Shown here: positions 35,091 through 44,573 of the stretch, in pieces
How positions within the stretch are numbered: the stretch's first letter is position 1
Layout of the letters: each line of letters opens with the position of its first letter
Assembly (NCBI RefSeq): GCF_963668165.1
Contig: NZ_OY764211.1
Location: 1-64,000, forward strand
From: Marispirochaeta sp.
GTDB lineage: Bacteria > Spirochaetota > Spirochaetia > JC444 > Marispirochaetaceae
Length of the DNA: 64,000 nucleotides
Reading direction: 5' to 3'
The notes under the pieces: generated by a model
Seen by the model: only the letters and a program-made list of their open reading frames with translations
Database searches by the model: none
What the model was told of the DNA's origin: nothing
Program-made: the position numbers and the translations under genes

Positions 35091-36100
35091 ATGTTCTGGG
35101 CATCGAGACCTCCTGCGACGACTGCAGTATTGCCGTTGTTGAGGATGGCCGGCGCATCCTCAGCAGTATTGTCGCAACCCAGATAGATATACACCGCCCC
35201 TTTATGGGGGTCGTGCCGGAAATCGCTTCAAGGACCCACACGGAGTGGATTCACGATACCTTCAGCGAGAGTCTGCGTCAGGCCGGGATGACTGCAGAAA
35301 AGCTCGACGGCATTGCGGTGACCAGCCGGCCGGGTCTGGTGGGCTCGCTGCTTGTGGGACTCTCCTTTGCCAAAGGGCTGGTACTGGCCCTGGGTATTCC
35401 TTATACCACGGTGAACCATGTTAAAGCCCACCTCTACGCGCCTCAGCTGGAACGGGAGATACCGTACCCTTTTCTGGGGCTCCTGGTCTCCGGAGGTCAT
35501 ACCATGATCTGCCGGGTCGACGGGGTTGACGATATCCGGGTAATGGGTACGACCATTGACGATGCCTGCGGTGAGGCTTTCGACAAGGTCGCCAAGTACT
35601 ACAACATGGGATATCCCGGCGGGGTGGCTATTGACCGCCTGGCCCGAAAGGGAAACCCCCAGGCCTTTGCCTTTCCGGGACCGAATCTGCACAAAGGGGA
35701 CCACCGTTACGACGTCAGCTATTCGGGACTCAAGAACGCGGTAATCAACCAGATCGACCAGTTCTGGGACGGGGTCTCAGAGAAGTCTGTGGAGAATATT
35801 GCAGCATCTTTTCAAAAGAGGGCAATCGATATTCTGGTTAAACGCCTTCTCAGGGCTGCTGAAGATACAGGACTTGAGAGGGTTGTTGCAGGAGGCGGGG
35901 TGGCTGCTAACAGCTACCTGCGTTCCAGCCTTGCTGATGTGAAGGGCCTTGAAGTGCTGTTCCCACCCCTGGACCTCTGTACGGACAACGGTGCGATGAT
36001 CGCCGGTCTTGGTTATCATTACCTGAAAGAAGGCCGGTTTTCGTCTCTCTCGGAAGCCGCTTCCGCAAGGGTCGAGGGGTTTCGTAAAACCTATCCTTGA
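35087..36100 (+). CDS. tsaD: tRNA threonylcarbamoyladenosine transferase TsaD
   Basis: 337 residues. MNVLGIETSCDDCSIAVVEDG is the family start, VNHVKAHLYAP holds the metal-binding HxxxH, and PFLGLLVSGGHT, DDACGEAFDKVAKYY and VVAGGGVAANSYLR are ASKHA signature regions. Transfers threonylcarbamoyl to A37 of ANN-reading tRNAs together with TsaB/E. Essential core gene; start overlaps the deacetylase stop (ATGA). Confidence 0.96.
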   Translation: MNVLGIETSCDDCSIAVVEDGRRILSSIVATQIDIHRPFMGVVPEIASRTHTEWIHDTFSESLRQAGMTAEKLDGIAVTSRPGLVGSLLVGLSFAKGLVLALGIPYTTVNHVKAHLYAPQLEREIPYPFLGLLVSGGHTMICRVDGVDDIRVMGTTIDDACGEAFDKVAKYYNMGYPGGVAIDRLARKGNPQAFAFPGPNLHKGDHRYDVSYSGLKNAVINQIDQFWDGVSEKSVENIAASFQKRAIDILVKRLLRAAEDTGLERVVAGGGVAANSYLRSSLADVKGLEVLFPPLDLCTDNGAMIAGLGYHYLKEGRFSSLSEAASARVEGFRKTYP

Positions 36101-36124
36101 AGCTTTTGAACAACAGAGAAGGGA

Positions 36125-37078
36125 CTATAAATCGTCTATATCGTCGTCATGAAGCTCCGGGCCTTCTCCCCGCAATCGGGAAATCAGGTCGGACGCCAGA
36201 GTATCGATCTTACTGCTGAAATCCGACTGCGGCGCGAGCTCAATCAGGGGAGAGCGGCGAATAAGGGCCGTCCGCGCAGACTCGTCGTAGGGCAGAAAGG
36301 CTAGATACTCCATTTCTATACCGATGTTTTTGCGGCTGATGTCCCTGAGCTTTTTACCGATCTGCAGATCATAGTCCGAGCGTCCCATATTCACGACTAC
36401 CCGGGGAACAAGCTTTTTCAGGTTCTGCTTGAGGTTGAGCCCTGACTCGGGATTGATGGCGTGAAGGGCGTCAAGAAGATCGTAGAGGGATCCTTCGCCG
36501 CCTTCAATCTTTGTGCCGACAAACTCCTGTACCATGGCGCGTTCGCTGGATTTGGCAGGAAAACTGCGCTGCATGAGCCGGAAAACCGCGGTCTTTAAAA
36601 AGGAATAGGCGTTCAGAATGGAGGTAGGTTCCCCGGTAGTGACGATTAAACCGGACCAGGAGGAGAGAAAAAAGTCCACCGTATTGTAGGAACTCCCGGC
36701 CCCAAGATCCAGCAGCACTATATCCGCCACAGAGTTCTGCAGTCCCTTGATTATCTTCTGCTTGGTAAAAAAAGGAAGATTCGCGGTCCCTGGCAAAAGA
36801 GAATCTCCAGGTATTAAGAAGAGCCCGGGATATTCGGTCGGCAGAATACACTCTTCAAGGCTCTTAGCCTGCTTGTATATATAGCCGCCGATTCCGGTAT
36901 GCTTGTTTTTTACGCCGATAAAGGAGTGCAGGTTTGATCCTCCCAGGTCCAGATCCACCATTATTACGGTTTTTCCTTTCCTGGCGAGACTTAACCCGAG
37001 ATTGGCGGTGATCAGGGACTTCCCGACCCCTCCTTTTCCGCTTGCAACAGGGACTAATGATACCACGGTCTTCAGCAT
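36125..37078 (-). CDS. flhG: MinD/ParA-family ATPase, FlhG-like
   Basis: 317 residues if started at MLKTVVSLVPVASGKGGVGKS (37078); the frame is open to 37144 but that extension has no clear ribosome site. Deviant Walker A SGKGGVGKSLITANLG, Walker A' VIMVDLDLGGSNLHSFIG, and Walker B-like DIVLLDLGAGSSYNTVDFF. The C-terminal stretch VPRVVVNMGRSDYDLQIGKKLRDISRKNIGIEMEYLAFLPYDESAR is typical of FlhG/YlxH and related orphan MinDs. Near flagellar genes a role in flagellar number or placement is plausible but inferred. Convergent with tsaD. Confidence 0.8.
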   Translation of the reverse strand: MLKTVVSLVPVASGKGGVGKSLITANLGLSLARKGKTVIMVDLDLGGSNLHSFIGVKNKHTGIGGYIYKQAKSLEECILPTEYPGLFLIPGDSLLPGTANLPFFTKQKIIKGLQNSVADIVLLDLGAGSSYNTVDFFLSSWSGLIVTTGEPTSILNAYSFLKTAVFRLMQRSFPAKSSERAMVQEFVGTKIEGGEGSLYDLLDALHAINPESGLNLKQNLKKLVPRVVVNMGRSDYDLQIGKKLRDISRKNIGIEMEYLAFLPYDESARTALIRRSPLIELAPQSDFSSKIDTLASDLISRLRGEGPELHDDDIDDL

Positions 37079-37203
37079 AGGAGAGAAGCCTGCTCTTGGC
37101 AAGGCACATTTTTGTTTTTTGATAACTGTTCTTGTTGCACTCACCTCTCTTTCATGGTACGAATTTATCGGGGACCATCTTTTTCATTGAGGAGAAGAAA
37201 ACA

Positions 37204-38955
37204 GTGGACAAAAAAGATTTGATTAGCAAAGCCAAAGAATATATAGAGCAGGAAAAACACGACTATTTTCGTCAGGAGATGGAAGACCTTCTTGCAGCGG
37301 AAAAGTGGGAAGAACTCTCCGACCGCTTCTATACCCAGCTCGCCTTTGGTACCGGGGGATTGCGGGGTGTTATCGGCGGCGGCTACAACCGCATGAATCC
37401 TCTGATGATCCGGCGGGCTACCCAGGGGCTTGCCTGGTACATAAAGGAGAACTCCGGCTCCGATAAGCCCTCCGCTGCCATAGCCTACGATTCCCGACGA
37501 TTCAGCCGTGATTTTGCCGAAACCGCGGCCAGGACCCTCTGTGCCAACGGCATCAAGACTTATTTATTCAGCTCCCTTCGTCCAACACCGGAGCTCTCTT
37601 TTGCTATGCGCCGCCTTGGGTGTACATCGGGTATTGTTATTACCGCCTCTCACAATCCAAAGGAATATAACGGCTACAAAGTCTATTGGGACGACGGCGG
37701 ACAGATTATCGCTCCCCACGATCAGGGCATAATCGAAGAGGTGCGGTCTGTTGAGGGCGATGTCCCCGATATGGAGCTCGACCAGGCAAAAGAGGCAGGA
37801 CTTCTGGTAGTTATAGACAAAGAGATTGATGACGCCTTTGCAGAGCTGGTTAAATCGTACAGTTTTCGGCCGGAACTAATGAAGGAGCGGGGAAAAGAGC
37901 TTAAAGTAGTTTTTACGCCCCTCCATGGAACCGCCACCATGATGGTAGAACGGGTCCTGGGTGAGGCGGGTATCCAGGTTGTTACCGTCCCGGAGCAGCG
38001 GGAACCTGACGGGGAGTTCCCCACTGTGGAGTTTCCGAATCCGGAAGAAGCCTCGGCAATGAAGATGGCCCTGGACCTGGCAAAGAAAGAGAAAGCCGAC
38101 CTGGTGATGGGTACCGACCCGGATTGTGACCGTCTGGGAATAGCGGTTCCCGATGAGGGTGGTAAGTATGTTCTGATAAACGGTAACCAGCTCGGCTGTC
38201 TGCTGGAGGACTATATTCTGCTGTCTCATAAAGAGGCTGGCAGCATGCCGCCCCAGCCGCGGGTAATCAAGACCATTGTGACAACGGAGCTGCAGCGCCT
38301 GATTGCAGAAAGCTACGGGGCAGAGACCTATGATGTACTTACCGGCTTTAAATATATTGCCGACCTTATGAAAAAATTTGAGTTCACCGATGAGGATTAC
38401 GTCTTCGGCGGTGAAGAGAGTTACGGCTACCTTATTGAGACCGAGGTTCGGGACAAGGACGCGGTTTCCGCTGCCTTTTTAACTGCGGAAATGGCCCTCT
38501 ACAACCGTTCCCTCGGGCGCTCGGTACTGGACCATCTGAACGATATTTACCGCAGGTTCGGACTTTTCCGTGAAAGCCTGATCTCCGCCTATTTTAAGGG
38601 GCAGCAGGGACTGTCGATTATGGGAGAACTGATGGATAAGCTGCGGAAAGAATCTCCGGAGGCAATCGGCGGGTACAGTGTTACTGCTGTTAAAGATTAT
38701 CTGTATGGAACAACCTGCTATATGGAAGAAGGGGAGAGTGACGACAATATCGATTTGCCCTCTTCCAATGTGCTGCAGTTTCTTCTGGAGACCGGGGCCG
38801 TGGTGACTGCCAGGCCTTCGGGAACAGAGCCGAAGATCAAGTTCTACGCCTCCTGCCGTTCGGCGGCCGGGGTTCCTCTTGACCAGGCAGAAAAGGATGT
38901 TGCAGCTCAGCTTGCAGCTATTCGGGAGGAGCTGGAATCCTGGATACCGGATTAA
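37204..38955 (+). CDS. Phosphoglucomutase/phosphomannomutase family protein
   Basis: 583 residues from the GTG at 37204, preceded by GAGGAGAAGAAAACA. N-terminal FGTGGLRGVIGGGYNRMN, active serine loop VITASHNPKEYNGYKVYW, Mg site MGTDPDCDRLGIAVP, sugar loop FGGEESYGYLIET and phosphate loop TARPSGTEPKIKFYAS are all present. Length matches the long bacterial PgcA/PGM2-like branch that interconverts glucose 1- and 6-phosphate or phosphopentoses. Divergent from the FlhG-like gene. Confidence 0.93.
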   Translation: MDKKDLISKAKEYIEQEKHDYFRQEMEDLLAAEKWEELSDRFYTQLAFGTGGLRGVIGGGYNRMNPLMIRRATQGLAWYIKENSGSDKPSAAIAYDSRRFSRDFAETAARTLCANGIKTYLFSSLRPTPELSFAMRRLGCTSGIVITASHNPKEYNGYKVYWDDGGQIIAPHDQGIIEEVRSVEGDVPDMELDQAKEAGLLVVIDKEIDDAFAELVKSYSFRPELMKERGKELKVVFTPLHGTATMMVERVLGEAGIQVVTVPEQREPDGEFPTVEFPNPEEASAMKMALDLAKKEKADLVMGTDPDCDRLGIAVPDEGGKYVLINGNQLGCLLEDYILLSHKEAGSMPPQPRVIKTIVTTELQRLIAESYGAETYDVLTGFKYIADLMKKFEFTDEDYVFGGEESYGYLIETEVRDKDAVSAAFLTAEMALYNRSLGRSVLDHLNDIYRRFGLFRESLISAYFKGQQGLSIMGELMDKLRKESPEAIGGYSVTAVKDYLYGTTCYMEEGESDDNIDLPSSNVLQFLLETGAVVTARPSGTEPKIKFYASCRSAAGVPLDQAEKDVAAQLAAIREELESWIPD

Positions 38956-38961
38956 GACAGC

Positions 38962-39249
38962 TTATCTGCGACGCAGCCGCCGGGCCCGCAGGGCCTGGTT
39001 GAGCTGTTCTCGCACCCGGGTTTCATCCAGGACTCCCCGGTCCATCTGCTCCTGGGATTCCCGCAAAAAACGTTCTTCCATATCGTAGAGTTCATCCCCC
39101 AGGGTCCCCCGCCAGATCAGTTCCGTAAGAAGCCGGGGATCCTCGCGGTACGTTAGAAGTCGTTCCGCCATCTGCATGCTCAGGTACCAGCGAAGATCAT
39201 CTATCTCCAGATCATATTCTTTTAGAAGTTCCCGTATGTTCACACTCAT
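38962..39249 (-). CDS. Small hypothetical helical protein
   Basis: 95 residues beginning MSVNIRELLKEYDLEIDDLRWYLS. Highly charged and helical, with an Arg-rich end (QALRARRLRRR). No signal or membrane segment. Convergent with the mutase gene, seven bases apart. I do not recognise it; coding is supported by composition and by sitting neatly between two genes. Confidence 0.6.
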   Translation of the reverse strand: MSVNIRELLKEYDLEIDDLRWYLSMQMAERLLTYREDPRLLTELIWRGTLGDELYDMEERFLRESQEQMDRGVLDETRVREQLNQALRARRLRRR

Positions 39250-39305
39250 GGTTTTCGAGTATGCATCGGGCAGGAGTAATTACTCAAGGCTGTACAGGCT
39301 CTTTT

Positions 39306-40292
39306 TCATGGAGCCAAAAACGGATGGATATTTTTACGATGCGGGCCGGAGGAAAAGTCCGTAAGGCTGTAGGCAAAATCTTCGAAAATTCGGCGGCTGA
39401 ACCTGCCGGTATCAACCTCTTCTTTAAGAAGTTTCAGCGCGTTTATCGGCAGCATGGAGTTACGGTAGGGTCGTTCATCATTGGTAATGGCTTCGTAACA
39501 GTCAATAATGCTCAGAATCTGTCCGATTTCGGAGATATCTGTCGTTCCCTTGGGATACCCGCTTCCATCGAGTTTTTCATGGTGTTCCAGGGCACCAGGA
39601 AGGGCGCTGAGCAGTTCTGAAGAATAGGTAGCCAGAATCCCTGCACCTATTTCGGGATGTTCCTTCATTATTTGAAACTCCGAGTTGCTCAAGTTTCGAG
39701 GCGCAGTCAGGATTTCACGCGGAATTTCGGTCTTGCCAACATCGTGCAGCAGCGCGGAAAGGCCAATGGTAATTGTCTCCTGTCGTGAACGGCCGGTGTA
39801 AAAACAGTATCCCACGGTAAGAGCCATAACGTTAATGGAGTGGATCGCAGTGGTGTAGTCTGTGCAGGATATCAGCGCCAGGTTCTTGATGACGCTTGGC
39901 TGCCGGGAGTAGCCAGCCACAATTGCTTCCATGGCCTCAGGTACAATTGCCAGATTACCTGCCCGGGGCTCCGCCAGGGTCTCGTCGATGATACTGATCA
40001 GCTCTTCTTTAACCTTCCTGGTCCCCTGGTTTATGATGCTGTTGGAAAAATTATTACTGAATCCCCGCTGGGCTTCCTGCAGGGCCCGGATTTTGTCATC
40101 AGGTTTAACATACAGGTCCCCCAGGCAGGGTTTTTCCTTGAGGCTTTCATCGGTGAATTTCATCCCCGCCGGCTTATAGAGTACAATCTTCCCATAGGGG
40201 TTTTTAAAAAAGAGTTCAATGTTATCGTAGTATTTCAGGTTCGAGGTCCGGACTTTGACCCATTCCTGTTCAATTAACGGTAATCTGCTCAT
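39306..40292 (-). CDS. HD-GYP domain phosphodiesterase
   Basis: 328 residues from the ATG at 40292 (the frame is open to 40400). The C-terminal HD-GYP domain carries AIHSINVMALTVGY, LSALLHDVGKTEIP (HD), MKEHPEIGAGIL, ALEHHEKLDGSGYPKG (HHE-x2-DG-x-GYP) and DCYEAITNDERPYR. All catalytic metal ligands appear present, so cyclic-di-GMP hydrolysis is expected. The N-terminal 100 residues are an uncharacterised domain with no CheY motif (NLKYYDNIELFFKNPYGKIVLYKPAGMKF). Spirochaete motility and c-di-GMP are linked, but no direct link is visible. Confidence 0.9.
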   Translation of the reverse strand: MSRLPLIEQEWVKVRTSNLKYYDNIELFFKNPYGKIVLYKPAGMKFTDESLKEKPCLGDLYVKPDDKIRALQEAQRGFSNNFSNSIINQGTRKVKEELISIIDETLAEPRAGNLAIVPEAMEAIVAGYSRQPSVIKNLALISCTDYTTAIHSINVMALTVGYCFYTGRSRQETITIGLSALLHDVGKTEIPREILTAPRNLSNSEFQIMKEHPEIGAGILATYSSELLSALPGALEHHEKLDGSGYPKGTTDISEIGQILSIIDCYEAITNDERPYRNSMLPINALKLLKEEVDTGRFSRRIFEDFAYSLTDFSSGPHRKNIHPFLAP

Positions 40293-40455
40293 TTGTTCAT
40301 TTTCTGTACTCAAAATATACCCTATACCGCAGGAGAGAGCAAAGAGAAAAACAGGATTTCCGGCACATTCGAAAAAAAGCGCCCACCCAATGGTTACCAC
40401 CGGGTTTTTACTACAGAAACAGTGTTGTGAAATTATGTAAGTGTTCTTTTTGCGT

Positions 40456-42315
40456 TTAGTCTCCCGTAAACTCCACGGTAAAGGCGGTACCGTTATCTCC
40501 GCTGTAGCTTAAGGTGCCGTCCAGCTGGGCAGTCAAAAGCTGTACCAGCCGCATTCCCAGGGAAGAAGAGGATTCGAGGGAAAAATCATATCTTAGACCG
40601 ACGCCGTTATCCCGTACCGTAAGAATGATCGTGTCGGTTTCTGTTTTTCTCTTTAAGGATACAGTAATTTTACCTTCCGCCCGGCTTGTAAAGGCATGCT
40701 TTATAGCATTGGTTATAAGTTCATTAATCAGGATGCCGCAGGGAACAGCCCTGGTTATTGTGAGCTGAATGTCTTCCAGGTCAAAACTGGTTGTGATTCT
40801 TGAACTGCCCCCGGCAAACGATTTGCCCAGTTCTCCAATCAGCCGCCGAATGTAGGTGGACATGATTACACGGGACACGTTTCCGGTGTTGTAGAGGGAG
40901 TCATGAATCAGCGACATGGAGTGAATGCGGTTTGACATGTCGACAAAGGACTGTCGTGCGCTTTCCGTGGAACGGACCTCCCCTTTTTGCAGATTCAGCA
41001 GACTGGCCACAATATTCAGATTGTTTTTTACCCGGTGGTGAATCTCCTGTATCAGTATTTTCTTGTCTTCGATCTCCTGATGCAGGGCTGCCTGGGCTTT
41101 CTTCCGTTCCGTTATATCCCGGATAATACCGATGTTGCCGATGATCCTGCCGTTATCATCGAGAAGTGCCGGAACCCCCACCTCAGCCGGAAATACCGAT
41201 CCGTTCTTCCGCTTAAGGGTGACTTCCAGGACAGTTTTTATTCTTTCACTGAAATTTTCAGACAGCCAGTTTCCAATCCTTTCATGATCACTGTTCAACG
41301 CATACAGGACGGATGTCTCTTTGCCGACTAATTCGTCAAGTTCGTAGCCGAACATGCTGCGCGTAGCCGGCTGGTTGGCGTTTACTATATGCCGTTGGTC
41401 GTCGGTAATCAGAATGACATCGTGAATGCTGTTAAAAAGGTTTTTGTATTGCAGCTGCTCCCATTTTGCCTTTTGAGAGAGAGAGAATAACTGCCTGGTT
41501 AAAAGGACTGCGCCGCCGCCGGTAAATACAGCTATAATCAGGGTCATGAGGGAAAAAGGCCACATCAACTTGAAATGCTCATTAAACCAGCCTGCACGCG
41601 GCACTACCAGCATCTGCCAGACTTCGTCAGAGATATCCATCTTGAGATGTACCGGTTTTCCTGCAGGTTCCTGACCGTAGAAAATCCGTCCTTCCGCATC
41701 CTGCATGGCAATTTCTATGGTTTCCGCTTTGTCCAGGCTGCTTTCCTGATAGATGGGGGGCATGTCAAGAACAATTACAGCCAGACCCCAGAACCTGTCA
41801 TTCTTGAAAACTGCTTTGCGGGCTATCAGTCCCTGACCGCCCTGCCTTAGTTCGTAGGGGCCGCTTATAATCAGTTCACCTGTTTCAAGAGCACGCTGTA
41901 TATCCCGTTGAACCTCCAGACGGGGATCTGAAAGAAGATTATGACCTGCAACAATCTCGTTATCCTGCAGGGGATACACATATTTCTGGATTCCCCCGGG
42001 AGCAATCGAGATATTGCGTATTCCTTTCTTTCCATCATAGATTCCAGCGGCAAAGTCATTAAAGACCGCGGCAATTGTCTTTTCCGGGACCGCACCGGCA
42101 AAGGAACACAAACCTTCAACCAGGGCAAAGCGCTCTTTTATTACCCCCTGAATAGATTCCTGGAAAGGCAGGGCCAGTTGAATAATGTGGTTACGGGTCT
42201 GCTCCTTTACCAGGGCATAGCACCATGAATTTATTACGGTCCATGCTGCACCGACAGCGAGAATAATTATCAGTAAAACCAGGGAGAGTGTTTTTATATC
42301 GTTATTACTTTTCAT
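40456..42315 (-). CDS. CHASE-PAS sensor histidine kinase (HisKA_2 type)
   Basis: 619 residues from the ATG at 42315; upstream codons lack a site. First membrane segment TLSLVLLIIILAVGAAWTVINSW. Periplasmic CHASE domain (IAPGGIQKYVYPLQDNEIVAGHNLLSDPR). Second membrane segment FSLMTLIIAVFTGGGAVLLT. PAS domain (LFNSIHDVILITDDQRHIVNANQPATRSMFGYELDELVG). HisKA_2 box EIHHRVKNNLNIVASLLNLQ with the phospho-His, then ATPase motifs LINELITNAIKHAF and VRDNGVGL. CHASE domains bind small extracellular ligands. No response regulator gene is adjacent. Confidence 0.9.
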   Translation of the reverse strand: MKSNNDIKTLSLVLLIIILAVGAAWTVINSWCYALVKEQTRNHIIQLALPFQESIQGVIKERFALVEGLCSFAGAVPEKTIAAVFNDFAAGIYDGKKGIRNISIAPGGIQKYVYPLQDNEIVAGHNLLSDPRLEVQRDIQRALETGELIISGPYELRQGGQGLIARKAVFKNDRFWGLAVIVLDMPPIYQESSLDKAETIEIAMQDAEGRIFYGQEPAGKPVHLKMDISDEVWQMLVVPRAGWFNEHFKLMWPFSLMTLIIAVFTGGGAVLLTRQLFSLSQKAKWEQLQYKNLFNSIHDVILITDDQRHIVNANQPATRSMFGYELDELVGKETSVLYALNSDHERIGNWLSENFSERIKTVLEVTLKRKNGSVFPAEVGVPALLDDNGRIIGNIGIIRDITERKKAQAALHQEIEDKKILIQEIHHRVKNNLNIVASLLNLQKGEVRSTESARQSFVDMSNRIHSMSLIHDSLYNTGNVSRVIMSTYIRRLIGELGKSFAGGSSRITTSFDLEDIQLTITRAVPCGILINELITNAIKHAFTSRAEGKITVSLKRKTETDTIILTVRDNGVGLRYDFSLESSSSLGMRLVQLLTAQLDGTLSYSGDNGTAFTVEFTGD

Positions 42316-42464
42316 TGCAAAAGACAGGTACTCCTGCGCTGCCCCCGATTCCATACCAGGTAAAGGCATTTTTAATATTTTTGTCAGTATATCACTGATC
42401 CTCTGATCTGTGCTGACGGAATTTGGTGACAGCGAAAGTGGAATATGGTAGCCTCTGCAGGAAT

Positions 42465-43613
42465 ATGGAAAAGGCATTTTTGTCCGTTATATTGGTTTTC
42501 ATCCTTTGTCTCGGCAGTATTGCCCTCCGGGCAGATAAACCGGGTACCGCAACCATGGATTATTACGGTGAAATCGGCTGTGCCCACTGCGACATGTTTG
42601 CCGAAAAGGTCCTGCCAGCGGCGGAAGAGGCAGCCGGTATTAACGCGGAGGCGAACTATTACGATATCCTGTCTAAAGACGGGTATGAACGCTGCGAGGA
42701 AGAGTTGGCTGAGAGGGGGTACTCCTTCAAAGTTTTTCCGGTACTTGTCATCGGGAATAATGTTTACCAGGGAAACAGTGCTATCGAAAAGAATTTACCT
42801 GAAGAATTGAAGTTCTTTGCCGAATACAGTGAGTACCGGCCCCGGTTCCCCGAGGTTGCCGGAGCCGTACGGTCGTCTTCTTTCAGGCTCGCGGTAATCC
42901 CTGTTATTCTGGCCGGCCTCATTGACGGGGTTAACCCCTGCGCCTTCGCGACGATGCTCTTTTTTATCTCCTGGATAGCCGCCAGAGGAGGAGGGAGGAT
43001 GCGTTTGCTCTTGTCCGGCGGGGCCTTTATTGCCGGAGTTTTTCTGGCGTATCTGGGAATCGGCTTTGGGCTGCTCGGATTCATGCGGACCGCGTCGGGA
43101 CTGGATGTCGTACGGCATGGCGTTCGCTACCTGTTCAGCATCCTGGCCCTGATTTTCGCCCTGTTCTCACTTCGCGACGCCCTGCTCGCCAGCAAGGGAA
43201 ATGCTGCACAAATGGTGCTGCAGCTGCCGAAGGGACTCAAACGGCGGATACACTCCGTAATTCGTGAGAACCCATCCGGGACCACTACCTTTCCGCTGCT
43301 GCTGGTTTTCTCTTTTACTCTTACCGGAGTAATTGTCGCGCTGCTTGAACTGGCCTGTACCGGGCAGATCTACTTTCCTGCCATCGCCTATATGGTACAG
43401 TCCGGCGCAGGAAATGGGCCGCAGGTTTTCTGGCTGTTGTTATACAACCTCGCTTTTATTCTGCCCCTGGCTGGGATCCTTGGTCTGGCCATTGCCGGAG
43501 TGAAGCAGCAGCGTGTACGCGAATGGTTCAGCCGGCATATTGCAGCGGGTAAGCTGTTCATGGCGCTGCTTTTTTTTCTGCTGGCGGCGCTTATCTGGGT
43601 CAGCGGGGCCTGA
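42465..43613 (+). CDS. Thioredoxin-like/CcdA-DsbD-like fusion membrane protein
   Basis: 382 residues from the ATG at 42465. Signal peptide (FLSVILVFILCLGSIALRA), then a thioredoxin-like domain with the redox pair GCAHCDMF (about residue 43) and cis-Pro VFPVLVIGNNVYQG. The C-terminal half has about six membrane helices with LIDGVNPCAFATMLFFISW and ALLELACTGQIYFPA, the paired cysteines of CcdA/DsbD transporters. This is a self-contained system for moving reducing power across the membrane, placed at the head of an arsenic/redox cluster. Divergent from the histidine kinase. Confidence 0.85.
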   Translation: MEKAFLSVILVFILCLGSIALRADKPGTATMDYYGEIGCAHCDMFAEKVLPAAEEAAGINAEANYYDILSKDGYERCEEELAERGYSFKVFPVLVIGNNVYQGNSAIEKNLPEELKFFAEYSEYRPRFPEVAGAVRSSSFRLAVIPVILAGLIDGVNPCAFATMLFFISWIAARGGGRMRLLLSGGAFIAGVFLAYLGIGFGLLGFMRTASGLDVVRHGVRYLFSILALIFALFSLRDALLASKGNAAQMVLQLPKGLKRRIHSVIRENPSGTTTFPLLLVFSFTLTGVIVALLELACTGQIYFPAIAYMVQSGAGNGPQVFWLLLYNLAFILPLAGILGLAIAGVKQQRVREWFSRHIAAGKLFMALLFFLLAALIWVSGA

Positions 43614-43650
43614 CTTTTCAGCCACTGCATCTTTGCCTGCTTCTGTTGAT

Positions 43651-43685
43651 TGACATACAGTACGACAGATACTATTTTTTATCTG
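43651..43685 (+). promoter_or_regulatory. Promoter of the first arsR gene
   Basis: TTGACA at 43651, then about 17 bases and TACTAT/TATTTT before the ATG at 43686. The inverted-like CATACAGTACGACAGATA within the spacer could be an ArsR operator. This -35 box overlaps an alternative TTG start at 43650, which I therefore reject. Confidence 0.45.
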
Positions 43686-44093
43686 ATGGTCGCTAAGGAT
43701 GTAGACTGGATGATAATTTTCAAGGCCCTGTCCGATGAAAAACGTCTCAGGATGATGCTGCTCCTTGCAAAGTATGACTCAGGGCTGTGCGTCTGTGAGA
43801 TGACCGATGCTTTACAGCTGCCTCAGTATGCTATTTCCAGGCAGCTTTCAATTTTGCGTAAGGCAGGTTTGGTTACAACAAAAAAGAATGGTCTTTGGGT
43901 ATACTATTATCCGGCAGATACACACCCCATTTTTACAGACCTTCTGCGTTGTCTGAGTGAAAGCGGCGGGTTCTCCTCCATCGGTGAGGACATGTCTCGT
44001 CTTGAAAAGCGGCTGTTGCTGCGGGAGGACGGTATGTGCGTTATCGGATTCTCCCAAGACCAGCAGAATGGAGAAGGCTGCAACGCCTGTTGA
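43686..44093 (+). CDS. ArsR-family metalloregulator
   Basis: 135 residues. Winged HTH: IFKALSDEKRLRMMLLL, LCVCEMTDALQLPQYAISRQLSILRKAGLVTTKKNGLWVYY. The CVCE motif (about residue 39) is the cysteine pair used for As(III)/metal sensing in the ArsR/SmtB family. An extended C-terminus carries three more Cys (GMCVIGF, GCNAC). Presumably represses the surrounding arsenic/redox genes. Confidence 0.88.
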   Translation: MVAKDVDWMIIFKALSDEKRLRMMLLLAKYDSGLCVCEMTDALQLPQYAISRQLSILRKAGLVTTKKNGLWVYYYPADTHPIFTDLLRCLSESGGFSSIGEDMSRLEKRLLLREDGMCVIGFSQDQQNGEGCNAC

Positions 44094-44108
44094 CTGCTTC
44101 CTGGGTTA

Positions 44109-44474
44109 TTATACCCGCGGATTTTCCATAATGAGGCTGTAATGCTGCAGTTTCTGCTCCATCAGCGGAGTCAGGCGCGCCACCGCGTCGATCACGCAGG
44201 GACACATTAAAGTGTAAAAAACCTGGTTGCCCTGCTTCTCGTCCCGTACTATGCCGGCGCTTTTGAGAATGGAGAGGTGTTTTGAGACTGTAGAGGTATC
44301 GACGCCTATCATTGCGGTGAGCTCGCAGACACAGTAGGATTTCCTGCCAAGGGCTTCAACAATAAGAAGCCGGGAAGGGTGCCCGAGGGCTTTTAATACA
44401 CCTGCGAGCTCGGAGATACGCTGTTTGTTTGGAAGGCCCTTCAATATATCCTGTTCAGGTTTTACACAATCCAT
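44109..44474 (-). CDS. ArsR-family metalloregulator (second)
   Basis: 121 residues from the ATG at 44474. Winged HTH: VLKALGHPSRLLIVEALGRKSYCVCELTAMIGVDTSTVSKHLSILKSAGIVRDEKQGNQVFYTLMCPCV. Sensor cysteines CVCE and a further MCPC near the C-terminus are the thiol arrangement of As/Sb/Cd sensors. Convergent with the first arsR and divergent from the deleted CDF gene. Confidence 0.9.
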   Translation of the reverse strand: MDCVKPEQDILKGLPNKQRISELAGVLKALGHPSRLLIVEALGRKSYCVCELTAMIGVDTSTVSKHLSILKSAGIVRDEKQGNQVFYTLMCPCVIDAVARLTPLMEQKLQHYSLIMENPRV

Positions 44475-44573
44475 GTACCGAATATAACCAATGAATCCGT
44501 CTTTGGCAAGAAAGCCAAATAACCTATGCATCGTTTATTATTGACAATATGCCATGCTGCGTTTGTTACCGGC

